64,000 nt of DNA from an uncultured Tateyamaria sp. (GCF_947496075.1 NZ_CANMBJ010000004.1:310001-374000), one strand, 5' to 3'. Counted from the stretch's first letter, positions 8,982 through 17,421 are shown. A program made the numbers and translations. The notes: generated by a model from the letters alone, not told the origin.

Positions 8982-11077
8982 TCGGGCACCCTGAGGCGGA
9001 GGCCGTTCGCAAGAACTACAATGGAGGAAGACGACATCAGGATCGCGGCGACAAGCGGGCTGAGATAGCCGGCAAGGGCAAGTGGCACCGTCACGATGTT
9101 GTAAACGGCTGAGAACGTCAGGTTCTGGCCAATCAGGTCGCGGGCGGCCCGGGCAACCTGAATTGTCCGCGGTACCAATGTGAGGTCAGGTTTGACGAGG
9201 ACGACGTCTGCCGCAACCTGGGCGACCTCTGTGGCACCAGCGAATGAGATCGAGACATATGCAGCCTTTAGCGCAGGCGCATCATTGATCCCATCCCCCA
9301 GCATCAAAGGTTTTTTGTCAGCTTCCATCGCCGTTCTCAGAAATGACAGCTTGTCATGTGGTGCAGCACCGCCACGGTGCGACGGGATTGCATTGCTGTG
9401 AGCGAAGGCTGCGACCGAGGGCTGCGCGTCACCGGATAAAAGGGTCAGTGGCATGTCCAGAGCGTCCAAAGCCCCGAGCATATCTGGCAATCCAGCGCGG
9501 GCGGTTTCGCGAAAGCGGAAACCATGTATTTGACCTGCAGGAGAGCGATACCACAGGGTCGGAAACTCCGTTGTCTCCGGCCCCCCAACGAATTGTGCAG
9601 AACCGAGCCGCGCGCCATCGGGCGCTTCAATTCCCTGCCCTGGAATCTCTCGCAGATCAGGCAACGGCATCACGTCCAGCCCGTCGCACAACATCTTGGC
9701 CAATGGATGCGCGCTGCCAGCTGCAAGCCTTGCGGCGGCGTGACGTACGGCGGCGTGACGTACGGCGGCATCGGGCACCTGCAGCACCGGAAGCGGCTCG
9801 GACAGCGTGCCAGTCTTATCAGCAACCACGACGTTCGCGTCACTCAGCCGTTCCAATGCATCACTTGATTTCACGACGATGCCTGCGCGCATCAACATGT
9901 TGACGGCCCGCGCAGAAACCGCAGGGGTCGCGAGCCCGGCAGCGCAGGGGCAGGTTACAACCAGCACGGCAACGGCGATCATCAACGCGTCGGCAAAACT
10001 GGCGCCCAAAAGAAAGTACCACAGAGCAAAACCAGCAACACCGCCGCCCAGCACCAGCGGAATATACCCGCGCGCGAATTGGTCGGCCCGTTGTTGCGCT
10101 GCACTCTTGTTTGCAACGACATCCGTGATCATTTGGGAAATCTTGCCGATCTGCGCATCCTCACCGATATGGGTGACCTGCAGTCTTGCCGGACCGGTAT
10201 GCACGATGGCCCCGGCCACAACGGCTTGGGATTTGGTGACCTCCCGTGGAAGGGTTTCGCCCGTTATGACGCTTTCATCCACCTGTGCATGGTCCGACAA
10301 CAGCGCCCCATCGGCAGGCACCCGCTCGCCACTCCCAACAAGGATGACATCGCCTGGAAGCAGATCACCCGCGGCAACAGTTTCTATGCGCCCATCCGCC
10401 CCTTCGCGCCTTGCATCAATCTGCATGAGGTTGCGCAGGTTCTCTGCCGCATCCCCTGAGCGTCGTTTCAACGCACGCTCAATCACGCGGCCGATCAACA
10501 GGAAGAAGACCAAAGTCGTAACAGCGTCAAAATAGACGTGTTCGGTGCCGCGCAGGGTTTCAAACAAGCTGGCCAGATAGGTGATCGCGATGGCGATGGA
10601 GATCGGCGTGTCCATCGTCATCGAGCCATGGCGCAAAGCGCGCAGCGAGGGCGCGTAAAAGACCGCACCGGAATATAAGACGACAGGGGTGGCAAGGCCG
10701 GCTGAAATCCAATGCAGAAACTGCATACTGCCCGACCCCATATCAGTGGCGACACCCGCCCAGACCGCAAAGGAAATTGCCATGATGTTCATCATCGCAA
10801 AACTGGCCAATCCCAGTTGCGGCAGCAAGGAAGGCTCGACCGGTGCTGCGTCTCCTATCTGAAACGGCAGGGCGTCGTAGCCAATCGCGCGGATTTGGTC
10901 GATCAGCGTATCTGCGGTTTGCAGGGCGGGGTCCCAGACCAGCCGAATGCGTTTGACGGTGGCATTGCCGCGGGCGAGCACAACCCCCTGCTGCGCGCCC
11001 AAATGGCGTTCGATCTTGGCAATGCAGCCTGCGCAATTCACGCCATCCAGGGCAAAGGTCAGGCTTGCCTGTGTCAC
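8978..11077 (-). CDS. ccoI: Copper-translocating P1B-type ATPase CcoI (FixI)
   Basis: A 699-residue heavy-metal ATPase. An N-terminal HMA domain binds copper through Cys15-x-x-Cys18 (VNCAGC). The membrane metal site is the CPC motif at residues 376-378, and the phosphorylated Asp420 lies in DKTGT. A GDGINDAPAL hinge follows near the C-terminus. CcoI exports copper for the CuB centre of cbb3 oxidase, which fits its place behind ccoNOQP. The protein has a small oddity: AVRHA is duplicated by a 15-base tandem repeat at 9735-9764. It overlaps ccoS and the small gene upstream by four bases each. Confidence 0.93.
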   Translation of the reverse strand: MTQASLTFALDGVNCAGCIAKIERHLGAQQGVVLARGNATVKRIRLVWDPALQTADTLIDQIRAIGYDALPFQIGDAAPVEPSLLPQLGLASFAMMNIMAISFAVWAGVATDMGSGSMQFLHWISAGLATPVVLYSGAVFYAPSLRALRHGSMTMDTPISIAIAITYLASLFETLRGTEHVYFDAVTTLVFFLLIGRVIERALKRRSGDAAENLRNLMQIDARREGADGRIETVAAGDLLPGDVILVGSGERVPADGALLSDHAQVDESVITGETLPREVTKSQAVVAGAIVHTGPARLQVTHIGEDAQIGKISQMITDVVANKSAAQQRADQFARGYIPLVLGGGVAGFALWYFLLGASFADALMIAVAVLVVTCPCAAGLATPAVSARAVNMLMRAGIVVKSSDALERLSDANVVVADKTGTLSEPLPVLQVPDAAVRHAAVRHAAARLAAGSAHPLAKMLCDGLDVMPLPDLREIPGQGIEAPDGARLGSAQFVGGPETTEFPTLWYRSPAGQIHGFRFRETARAGLPDMLGALDALDMPLTLLSGDAQPSVAAFAHSNAIPSHRGGAAPHDKLSFLRTAMEADKKPLMLGDGINDAPALKAAYVSISFAGATEVAQVAADVVLVKPDLTLVPRTIQVARAARDLIGQNLTFSAVYNIVTVPLALAGYLSPLVAAILMSSSSIVVLANGLRLRVPE
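9735..9764. repeat. 15-bp tandem duplication inside ccoI
   Basis: The unit GCGGCGTGACGTACG occurs twice in direct succession in ccoI. It adds five residues (AVRHA AVRHA) in the nucleotide-binding region after DKTGT, keeping the frame. Confidence 0.8.
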
Positions 11078-11238
11078 TTCGCGGCCCCCTTGATGCTGCG
11101 TTCCAGAACCTGCCCTTGGTAGGCGTCAATTGAGATATAGATGTGCCAGGACTTGATCCCGATATAGCCCAGCAACAGCAGTCCGATCATCGCGAACATC
11201 TTGTTGCGGAACTGCGGCTCTTTTTCAGTTCGAGGCAT
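11074..11238 (-). CDS. Small membrane protein in the position of CcoH
   Basis: A 54-residue protein with one hydrophobic helix (MFAMIGLLLLGYIGIKSWHI) and a short tail. The start ATG lies inside the end of ccoP (14-base overlap), and its stop overlaps the ccoI start by four bases, so it is translationally coupled to both. CcoH/FixH, normally about 150 residues with an N-terminal helix and a periplasmic domain, usually occupies this place after ccoG. This protein could be a minimal CcoH-like factor or an unrelated assembly peptide. Sequence alone does not settle it. Confidence 0.6.
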   Translation of the reverse strand: MPRTEKEPQFRNKMFAMIGLLLLGYIGIKSWHIYISIDAYQGQVLERSIKGAAK

Positions 11239-12106
11239 CGTCCTTTTCCTCATCCTGACCAGCCCACAGCACATACATTGTCAGCTTCTTGATCTCTTCT
11301 TCGGTCAACCGTCCCGACCAGCCCGGCATGACACCTCGGCGTCCGTATTTGAGGGTCTGGGTCAGCACCTCGCGCGACCCGCCATATATCCATGCGTCGT
11401 CCACGAGGCTAGGCGCTCCGCTTTCCATGCCGCCAATGCCACCCTCCTCGTGGCAGCTGGAGCAATTGTCCTCGAAAACAGTTACGCCGGTTTTCGCCAG
11501 TTCTGTGTCATGCTTAGAGCCGGAAATCTGGAGGACATATTCCACCACAGCTTTCAGATCAGAGCTTTCGATCATACCATCACCAAAGGCTGGCATTTCC
11601 GCCCAACGGGTATCGTCATCAAGGTGGTTGATCCCAACTTGCAGCGTGTATTCAATTTCCTCGGGCGTGCCGGACCAAAGCCAATGATCATCTGTCAGAT
11701 TGGGAAAGTTTGTCTGCCCTTTCAGGTCGCGCCCATGGCATGCCGCGCAATTGTCGCGATAAAGCACGCCAATGGCCTCGCCATACTTGGCCTCAAGCGT
11801 TGTATCCTCAGCCAATGCGGTAACATCGAGTTCGGCAAATTCTGGCATTTGCATCAGGCGGAGATCCTGGCGCGCGTCCACAGCAACGGCAACTCTGTCT
11901 CGCGACGAGTACCCCGCAAGACCTTTCACATATCCCGAGATGCCAGGCCACGAGGGATAGAGCACCCAAATGATGACTGAGACAATGATTGTCAGCCACA
12001 GCGAGATCCGAAAGACCAGTGGCACAGGTGTGTTCAGTTCCCTCAGCCCATCCCATTCATGGCCGGTGGTTTCCTGTCCGCTCGTCTCGTCCAGCTCAGG
12101 TTTCAT
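11225..12106 (-). CDS. ccoP: Cytochrome cbb3 oxidase subunit III, dihaem CcoP
   Basis: A 293-residue membrane-anchored dihaem cytochrome c. The N-terminal part has a single membrane helix (about residues 30-50, FRISLWLTIIVSVIIWVLYP). Two haem c sites follow: C120-AA-CH124 and C215-SS-CH219, each with a later Met ligand candidate (MPAFGDG, GVMPGW). CcoP passes electrons from periplasmic cytochrome c or the bc1 complex to CcoO. The length fits the family. The start overlaps the ccoQ stop (ATGA). Confidence 0.95.
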   Translation of the reverse strand: MKPELDETSGQETTGHEWDGLRELNTPVPLVFRISLWLTIIVSVIIWVLYPSWPGISGYVKGLAGYSSRDRVAVAVDARQDLRLMQMPEFAELDVTALAEDTTLEAKYGEAIGVLYRDNCAACHGRDLKGQTNFPNLTDDHWLWSGTPEEIEYTLQVGINHLDDDTRWAEMPAFGDGMIESSDLKAVVEYVLQISGSKHDTELAKTGVTVFEDNCSSCHEEGGIGGMESGAPSLVDDAWIYGGSREVLTQTLKYGRRGVMPGWSGRLTEEEIKKLTMYVLWAGQDEEKDDASN

Positions 12107-12264
12107 CGTTTGATTTCCTCGTCGCTGAGAGGGGATTGTGCTGCCTTGTCGTAGGTTTTCTTATGTGACGGCCAATAGACCCAGAGAGCGGTCAGCAAGA
12201 ACACGACCAGCAGGTAAACTGCGCCCCAGGTCTTGGAGAAAACAAGGACTGTATCATGGGTCAT
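12103..12264 (-). CDS. ccoQ: Cytochrome cbb3 oxidase small subunit CcoQ
   Basis: A 53-residue protein too short for most gene callers' cut-offs. It begins MTHDTVLVFSKTWG, has one membrane helix (VYLLVVFLLTALWVYW) and ends in a charged tail with the KTYDKAAQSPLSDEE stretch typical of CcoQ/FixQ. CcoQ stabilises the association of CcoP with CcoNO. It overlaps both ccoO (ATGA at its start) and ccoP (ATGA at its end). Confidence 0.93.
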   Translation of the reverse strand: MTHDTVLVFSKTWGAVYLLVVFLLTALWVYWPSHKKTYDKAAQSPLSDEEIKR

Positions 12265-12992
12265 CTGTTGTTTGCCTCCGCATCGAAGCTGTCAAAATCA
12301 ACGAGTGTCCCCAGCATTTGCAGATATGCCACAACCGCGTCCATTTCGGTCAACTGGTCGGGCTGGCCATCAAAATCGCGGACCTGCACATTCTCGCCAT
12401 AGCTTTCGCGCAGATCATCCTCGTAATCCGCAAGTGGGTCGGCCTGCCGCAAGGCGTCTCTTGCCGCATGGTTGATCTGGTCATCCGAATAGGGCACGCC
12501 AACGCGCCGCAATGCAGTCAAGGCGCCGCTCAGCTGCTGCGTATCAAGCCTGTTTTCCAGCAGAAAGCTGTAACCTGGCATCACCGACCCTTCGACAAAA
12601 TCACGCGGATTGGTCAGATGTGCCACATGCCAGATGTCGGAGTACTTTGCGCCGACACGGGAGAGATCCGGCCCGGTGCGCTTTGATCCCCATTGGTGCG
12701 GGTGATCGTACATGCTTTCGGCGGCAAGGCTGTAATGACCATACCGGTCCACATCCGAGCGAAGTGTGCGGATCATCTGGCTGTGGCAGGCGTAGCACCC
12801 TTCGCGCACATAGATATCGCGCCCGGCGCTTTCCAATGGCGTGTAGGGGCGCATCCCGTCGACCTTCTCCACGGTGTTCTCAATGGTGAACAGAGGGGCA
12901 ATCTCAAAAAGGCCACCCAGTGAGGCCACGAACAGGATCATCAGCGCGAACCCGATGCCATTACGTTCCAACCGTTGGTGTGGTGTGCTCAT
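12261..12992 (-). CDS. ccoO: Cytochrome cbb3 oxidase subunit II, monohaem CcoO
   Basis: A 243-residue protein: a membrane helix (residues about 12-36), then a periplasmic domain with one haem c site, C66-YA-CH70, followed by SQMIRTLRSDVDRYG, a signature of CcoO/FixO. It carries electrons from CcoP to the haem b of CcoN. The start at 12992 (MSTPHQRLERNG) was preferred over an upstream in-frame start because it gives the normal length and lies 4 bases after the ccoN stop. Confidence 0.95.
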   Translation of the reverse strand: MSTPHQRLERNGIGFALMILFVASLGGLFEIAPLFTIENTVEKVDGMRPYTPLESAGRDIYVREGCYACHSQMIRTLRSDVDRYGHYSLAAESMYDHPHQWGSKRTGPDLSRVGAKYSDIWHVAHLTNPRDFVEGSVMPGYSFLLENRLDTQQLSGALTALRRVGVPYSDDQINHAARDALRQADPLADYEDDLRESYGENVQVRDFDGQPDQLTEMDAVVAYLQMLGTLVDFDSFDAEANNR

Positions 12993-12996
12993 TGCT

Positions 12997-14619
12997 TTAT
13001 TCCCCCGGCTGCAGAATTGGACGGTTTGCATCAGATACGGGTGCCATGCGGGGCCCGTTGACGGTCATGTAGATATTGTAGGCCCCGAGACAGGCCCCGA
13101 TCAGATAGAGCAGCCCGCCGATGGCCCGGGCAAAGTAGTAGGGGCGCATTGCATCCACCGTATCAATGAAGGCGTAGACAAAATTGCCGTCTGGATCATA
13201 GGTCTGCCACATCAGCGCTTGGGTGATGCCACTGTTCCACATCGCGCCGACGTAGATCAGCGTGCCGGACAGGGCGAGCCAGAAGTGCCAAGCCTCAAGG
13301 CGCAGTGAATAAGTGCCTTCTCGCTTCCAGATCCACGGCACCATCTTGTACATCGCCCCAAAGCTGATGAAGGCGACCCAACCCAGCGCGCCCGCGTGCA
13401 CATGACCCACAGTCCAATCTGTGTAGTGACTTAGCGTGTTTACGGGACGAATGGCGAGGAAGGACCCCTCGAATGTCGCCAGCCCATAAAACAGGATCGC
13501 GACCATCATGAAGCGTACGGCGGGATCGGTGCGCACCTTGTCCCAGGCACCGTTGATGGTCAGGATCCCGTTGAACACCGACCCCCAGCTGGGCACCAGC
13601 AGGATGACTGACATGGTCATACCCAGATACTGCACCCAGTCGGGCAGCGCCGTGTAATGCAGGTGGTGAGACCCGGCCCAGAGGTACAGGAAGGTGATGC
13701 CCCAGAACCCGATGATCGACAGGCGGTAGGAATAAATCGGCCGGTTCACCGCCTTGGGCAGGAAGTAGTACATCATCCCGAGGAATCCGGCGGTCAGCAG
13801 GAAACCAACGGCGTTATGACCATACCACCATTGCGTCATGGCATCCTGAACGCCGGAAAACAGTGAATAGCTTTTGGGATAGGCAATGCTGACCGGCATT
13901 GCGAGGTTGTTGACCACGTGCAGCATCGCGATCACCACGATAAAACCCATGTAGTACCAGTTCGCGACGTAGATGTGTGGCTCTGCCCGGTTGGCAAGCG
14001 TGCGCATGTAAATCCACAGGTAACCTACCCATGCAAAGGTCAGAACCAGATCGGCGTACCACTCCGGTTCGGCATATTCCTTGGATTGGGTGATGCCCAT
14101 CGGGTAGCCTGTGACCGCCAGCAGGACGAACAGATTGTAGCCGAAGAAGACAAACCATGGAGAGACTTCACTGGCCAGCCGGGCCCGCGATGTCCGCTGC
14201 ACAACATAGAATGATGTGGCCATCAGAGCGTTACCACCAAAGCCGAATATAACGGCGGTGGTGTGCATGGGTCGGATACGTCCAAAGTTGGACCATGACA
14301 TGTCGCCATTCCAGGACGGGATCGCCAGTTGCCACGCCAGGATGTCACCGATGGTGAAGCCGATCACGCCCCAGATAAAGGTCGCCCCAACACCCCATTT
14401 GATAACTGTGTCACTGTATTCATGGGGGATATCGGGTCGCGTGTCGTTCAGCCGGTTGATCAGGTTCATTAGCCCCCAGCCGGCCACAATTGCGATCAGC
14501 CAGCCGTGAAAGACATATCCAGCCTCCCGGCCAAACCCCAGGATCGCAACGCCGAGGAGGAACACCAAGAACGTGACAGCGAAGATGACACCGATTTCGA
14601 CGCGTTCAGAGTTGGTCAT
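12997..14619 (-). CDS. ccoN: Cytochrome cbb3 oxidase catalytic subunit I, CcoN
   Basis: A 540-residue polytopic haem-copper oxidase subunit of about 12 membrane helices. Signature stretches include WYGHNAVGFLLTAGFLG (CuB/proton-channel helix), AGSHHLHYTALPDW with the paired His ligands, and HYTDWTVGHVHAGALGW with the late haem ligands. The cbb3 oxidase reduces O2 with high affinity under low oxygen and pumps protons. It is preceded, with a four-base overlap, by the DUF1971 gene, so the three genes upstream are probably part of the same transcript. Confidence 0.96.
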   Translation of the reverse strand: MTNSERVEIGVIFAVTFLVFLLGVAILGFGREAGYVFHGWLIAIVAGWGLMNLINRLNDTRPDIPHEYSDTVIKWGVGATFIWGVIGFTIGDILAWQLAIPSWNGDMSWSNFGRIRPMHTTAVIFGFGGNALMATSFYVVQRTSRARLASEVSPWFVFFGYNLFVLLAVTGYPMGITQSKEYAEPEWYADLVLTFAWVGYLWIYMRTLANRAEPHIYVANWYYMGFIVVIAMLHVVNNLAMPVSIAYPKSYSLFSGVQDAMTQWWYGHNAVGFLLTAGFLGMMYYFLPKAVNRPIYSYRLSIIGFWGITFLYLWAGSHHLHYTALPDWVQYLGMTMSVILLVPSWGSVFNGILTINGAWDKVRTDPAVRFMMVAILFYGLATFEGSFLAIRPVNTLSHYTDWTVGHVHAGALGWVAFISFGAMYKMVPWIWKREGTYSLRLEAWHFWLALSGTLIYVGAMWNSGITQALMWQTYDPDGNFVYAFIDTVDAMRPYYFARAIGGLLYLIGACLGAYNIYMTVNGPRMAPVSDANRPILQPGE

Positions 14620-14936
14620 AGCGCAACCTCCTCGTTGTCACGGTCCGCGTGCTTGGTCGCGGGATCATGGTAGAACTCAATGTGGAAACGGACCGACCCA
14701 TCCGGCGCAATCTTGTGCAATTCTCCGGGCAGGATCACGCCCGGGTTTTCGGGAGCCAAAAGCTGCGGCTCCCGGTCAATGCGCGTGTACAGCAGCTGGC
14801 CACTTTCGATCACGATCAATCCCCAAGAGTTAGGCTTGGTACTGTGATTGCTCAGAAGTGGCTGGGGAATGGTCGTCTCATCAAAGGTTTTGGTCTGCGC
14901 ATACTTAATTGCGTCGTGAGGCAAAGAAACAGTCAT
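14616..14936 (-). CDS. DUF1971 (YeaR/TehB-tail-like) small cupin-type protein
   Basis: A 106-residue protein. The central and C-terminal part (SWGLIVIESGQLLYT, PENPGVILPGELHKI, RFHIEFYHDP) follows the pattern of DUF1971, shared by E. coli YeaR and the tail of some tellurite-resistance proteins. This is a small beta-barrel with an H-x(n)-F-x-ID/EF end. YeaR is known to be induced by nitrate and NO in E. coli, which suits this respiratory and NO-linked neighbourhood. The start at 14936 overlaps the DUF2189 stop by four bases. Its biochemical role is unknown. Confidence 0.75.
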   Translation of the reverse strand: MTVSLPHDAIKYAQTKTFDETTIPQPLLSNHSTKPNSWGLIVIESGQLLYTRIDREPQLLAPENPGVILPGELHKIAPDGSVRFHIEFYHDPATKHADRDNEEVAL

Positions 14937-15700
14937 GCGCGCTCTCCTTTGAAGAGGTCGCAATAGGCATGCCATGTGGCAAACCCGAGAAGCGGGAAAA
15001 TGAAGATGAGGCCCAGAAGACCGGTGAGCAGGCCGATCAGAATGCCTGCACAGACAACAACCGCCCAGCTGATCATCAGGCGGAAGTTATGTGTGGTTGC
15101 GTTGAAGCTGAGGCCCATGGCAGAGAAACAATCGATCTTGCGATCCACCAACATTGGAATAGAGAAAACGGAGATCGCAAAGCCAAGCGCCGCAAATAGC
15201 CCGCCAAACACACTGCCAACCAAAATCGTGGCAATCCCTTGAGGGCTCGACAGCAGTGTCGTCATCGTCTCGACAAACCCCGCGAAGGGCAGAAGGCCAA
15301 AGAAGATCGCAAAAATGAGTGTTGCGGCGCGAATCCAGGCCAGAGCGAAAACCATCAAGATGATGCCGATCAGGATGACCTGTTCAGGGGACGCCACATC
15401 AGTTGCCCCCCCGTCCTGACCGCGACGGCTCATGCTATAAAGCCCGACGGTCGCCAGTGGCCCTACCAACATGCCGCCCGCCAGAATGGGCAGCAGCGCC
15501 CATTCGAGGTCGAAATACCAAAGCAGCAGTATTGTCACCCATCCGGCGGCACAAAGAGCGATGCCGTAACAGACCGCCGTAGTTGGGTGCCGCTTCAGAT
15601 CTGATACTGCCAACTGCAGCCAGCGCTTGATCACCGTGGCGATTGGTTCCTCAACCCGGCGCGCTTTCCAGGGGGGAGTGCGGGCTGCTGCAAGATCCAT
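14933..15700 (-). CDS. DUF2189 integral membrane protein
   Basis: A 255-residue polytopic membrane protein with about six hydrophobic segments. Features of DUF2189 include the LQLAVSDLKRHP lead-in, LLWYFDLEWALLPILAGGMLVGPLATVGLY and the IPMLVDRKIDCFSAM(G)LSFNA segment. Members are often found beside ccoNOQP in alphaproteobacteria, but no activity is established. The start at 15700 (MDLAAARTPP) drops an unlikely Cys/Trp-rich extension and leaves a 1-base gap to the gene before it. Confidence 0.8.
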   Translation of the reverse strand: MDLAAARTPPWKARRVEEPIATVIKRWLQLAVSDLKRHPTTAVCYGIALCAAGWVTILLLWYFDLEWALLPILAGGMLVGPLATVGLYSMSRRGQDGGATDVASPEQVILIGIILMVFALAWIRAATLIFAIFFGLLPFAGFVETMTTLLSSPQGIATILVGSVFGGLFAALGFAISVFSIPMLVDRKIDCFSAMGLSFNATTHNFRLMISWAVVVCAGILIGLLTGLLGLIFIFPLLGFATWHAYCDLFKGERA

Positions 15701-15701
15701 A

Positions 15702-16148
15702 TCAAATCCGTCCTGTCTGAAGTGTGGAAGAGAGCAATGCCATCGCTGCGGCCAGCAACAAGGCAAGTAGTTTTGTGCATTCCAGCGCAATGAAAACCAG
15801 ATGCAGCTTTGAGCCGCTCAATGCGGTGCCGGCGATCACTTGATCTGTGAGCTCTGACAGCTGTGGCAGAACGACAAAGCGTTGGACGACAAAGACTGAC
15901 AGGGCGACAAGGACCCATGTTTGCACACGGCGCGTTTCGATCGCGATGGCAAGCGCGGCAAATGCAGCGAGGACCATCTCCAGATACCCCACCCATAAGA
16001 ACTGCACGCGCCCGACTTGCAGGGCAACTGGCCGCGTCAAGTCGGCCACCTGAAACTTCGCAGGCGCCGCAATCATATTGGCTGAAATTGATGCTCCGGC
16101 CCAAATGAGCAGAGACATTACGATTAACAGTCGCGCGGCAATCAGCAT
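15702..16148 (-). CDS. Four-helix membrane protein, first gene of the cbb3 operon
   Basis: A 148-residue protein with four predicted membrane helices ([77 protein letters not shown]). The overall shape resembles small DUF4149-type proteins, but I do not recognise the family with certainty. The start at 16148 has AGGGA seven bases upstream. It begins the transcript that continues into DUF2189, DUF1971 and ccoN with spacings of 1 base or overlaps, so it is probably made under the same low-oxygen control. Confidence 0.6.
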   Translation of the reverse strand: MLIAARLLIVMSLLIWAGASISANMIAAPAKFQVADLTRPVALQVGRVQFLWVGYLEMVLAAFAALAIAIETRRVQTWVLVALSVFVVQRFVVLPQLSELTDQVIAGTALSGSKLHLVFIALECTKLLALLLAAAMALLSSTLQTGRI

Positions 16149-16443
16149 GTACAGATCCCTGTTGCCCACTGACAAGCAAGGGGCATGAGGCCGGAGAGGC
16201 ATTTCTTTGATCTCAAGCAGATTTTTGGGCGATGGCCGCCTGGAAAGTGGATGGCGACCGCGCGCGGTGATGGCCAAATGTGCATTGATCCCTGACTGCG
16301 GCTATTCCAGTTAGGGCTGCCGCAAACTCATCGCCCTATCGGATGCCTGACGCAGAGAGGTCAGGCAAAACACTGTTTTTGTCGCTTCACTCCTTAGCTG
16401 CCCCGACCACGAATTCTGTGGAAGTGTTTTAGAGCTTTTAAAT

Positions 16444-16458
16444 GGTATTTACAATACC
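16444..16458. promoter_or_regulatory. Inverted repeat GGTATT-N3-AATACC
   Basis: A perfect 6-base inverted repeat with a 3-base spacer in the A+T-rich divergent region. It is a candidate regulator site for the cbb3 operon or the globin; which regulator binds is unknown. Confidence 0.4.
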
Positions 16459-16570
16459 TATTTTAAGCGTATGATTTAAAGCATGAAAAACCAGAAGTAC
16501 GTGCCAGCACTTTGGATATGCTCACTTGATCTCAGCTTGGGTGCTTCGCACTTGTCAGAATCATCTATAT

Positions 16571-16598
16571 CAAAAAAGTAGCTTTAACTAGTTTTTTG
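16571..16598. promoter_or_regulatory. Inverted repeat upstream of the globin gene
   Basis: Arms CAAAAAAGTAG and CTAGTTTTTTG (10 of 11 paired) around six bases. The left arm recurs as CCAAAAAGTAGCTT at 16608-16621, 18 bases before the globin start, giving three related half sites. This suits an operator for the nearby Rrf2-type regulator, but that is inference. Confidence 0.45.
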
Positions 16599-16639
16599 AG
16601 TGACGCACCAAAAAGTAGCTTCATCCTGCCTGCCATCGA

Positions 16640-17053
16640 ATGGAGACTTGCCAAGTGACCCCACCCCGCATTGATGTTGATCGGAAGGCTATCGCAGACG
16701 TGGTGGCGGTATTTTACCAGCGCGTCCGGAAGGACGGAACGCTCGCCCCGATATTTGCTGAGCGTGTCAAAAACTGGCCAGAGCATGAGGAAAAGATCAC
16801 CCGTTTCTGGGCGAATGCACTGCTGTTTGAGCGGTCTTATTCCGGCAATCCGATGCGCGCGCACATGGATGCAGAAAACGTTCGACCGGAACATTTCGAG
16901 GGGTGGTTGACCCTTTTTGACGAGGTCCTGAAAGAACACATCAGCTCGCCGCAACGTGAGCAATGGTCCACGTTAGTGCACAGGATTGGTCGCGGGTTGT
17001 CCTTTGGTTTGACCGAATTCCAGAAAGCACCGGGTGATCCGCCAAAACTCTGA
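16640..17053 (+). CDS. Group III truncated haemoglobin
   Basis: A 137-residue globin. The order of conserved blocks is that of group III truncated haemoglobins: VVAVFYQRVRKDGTLAPIF, WPEHEEKITRFWANALL, then YSGNPMRAH with the proximal His75, and a C-terminal helix with REQWSTLVHRIGRGLS. These proteins bind O2 or NO and are linked to NO detoxification or microaerobic life. The nearby NsrR-like gene and cbb3 operon support that setting. The start could also be the GTG at 16655. Confidence 0.9.
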   Translation: METCQVTPPRIDVDRKAIADVVAVFYQRVRKDGTLAPIFAERVKNWPEHEEKITRFWANALLFERSYSGNPMRAHMDAENVRPEHFEGWLTLFDEVLKEHISSPQREQWSTLVHRIGRGLSFGLTEFQKAPGDPPKL

Positions 17054-17105
17054 CACAGGATCATAGCCCCAAAAGCAGTACGATCCTGCTGTCGTGGTCA
17101 TTCGG

Positions 17106-17421
17106 TCAGGGCAATCGCAGTTTCCATAGGGAAATGATCAGCCCCATCTGAATGGTCCGGTTTGATTCTTGGTTCATGATTGGCCGGGCTTCCTCCGGAA
17201 CAATGGTTTCCAGGGTTGATGGGCGGTAGCCCAGAGCCCTGTGGGGTCGTTCGGTGTTGTAGTGCCTCCTTCCACTGTTCTATCAGGGTTTCTGCCGCAC
17301 GGACCCCGCGACAGCTTGCCTTGTGTCGAGCGATGCTGGCGCAGTACCCGGCAGGCACGCCGCCCCGAAGCACCCAACTCATTGCGGACGAGGTCGATGC
17401 AGGCTCGACGGCAGACAGGAC
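17106..17421 (-). pseudogene. Remnant of IS3-family transposase OrfB
   Basis: Immediately after orfA the frame LLSPVCRRACIDLVRNELG, GASGRRACRVLRQHRSTQ matches the N-terminus of OrfB. About 40-50 residues later the reading jumps to another frame with HYNTERPHRALGYRPSTLET, the C-terminal tail of the same protein. The central DDE catalytic core is gone. This shows one large internal deletion with a frame change. The tail frame runs past the left inverted repeat before stopping at about 17106. Confidence 0.8.

Larger units (their letters stand above)
16149..16639. other. Divergent control region between the cbb3 operon and the globin gene
   Basis: About 490 bases that must hold promoters for both directions. 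An exact FNR/anaerobox palindrome (TTGAT-N4-ATCAA) was looked for and not found; only half sites (TTGAT) occur. Two inverted repeats are present and listed separately at 16444-16458 and 16571-16598. Confidence 0.5.

Noticed and set aside
11201-11980. 259-codon plus-strand frame opposite ccoP
   Set aside because: Complement of a certain dihaem cytochrome gene.
16201-16545. FNR/NnrR-type box upstream of the cbb3 operon
   Set aside because: TTGAT half sites occur (for example near 16208 and 16526), but the second half or the correct spacing is missing, so no site is called.
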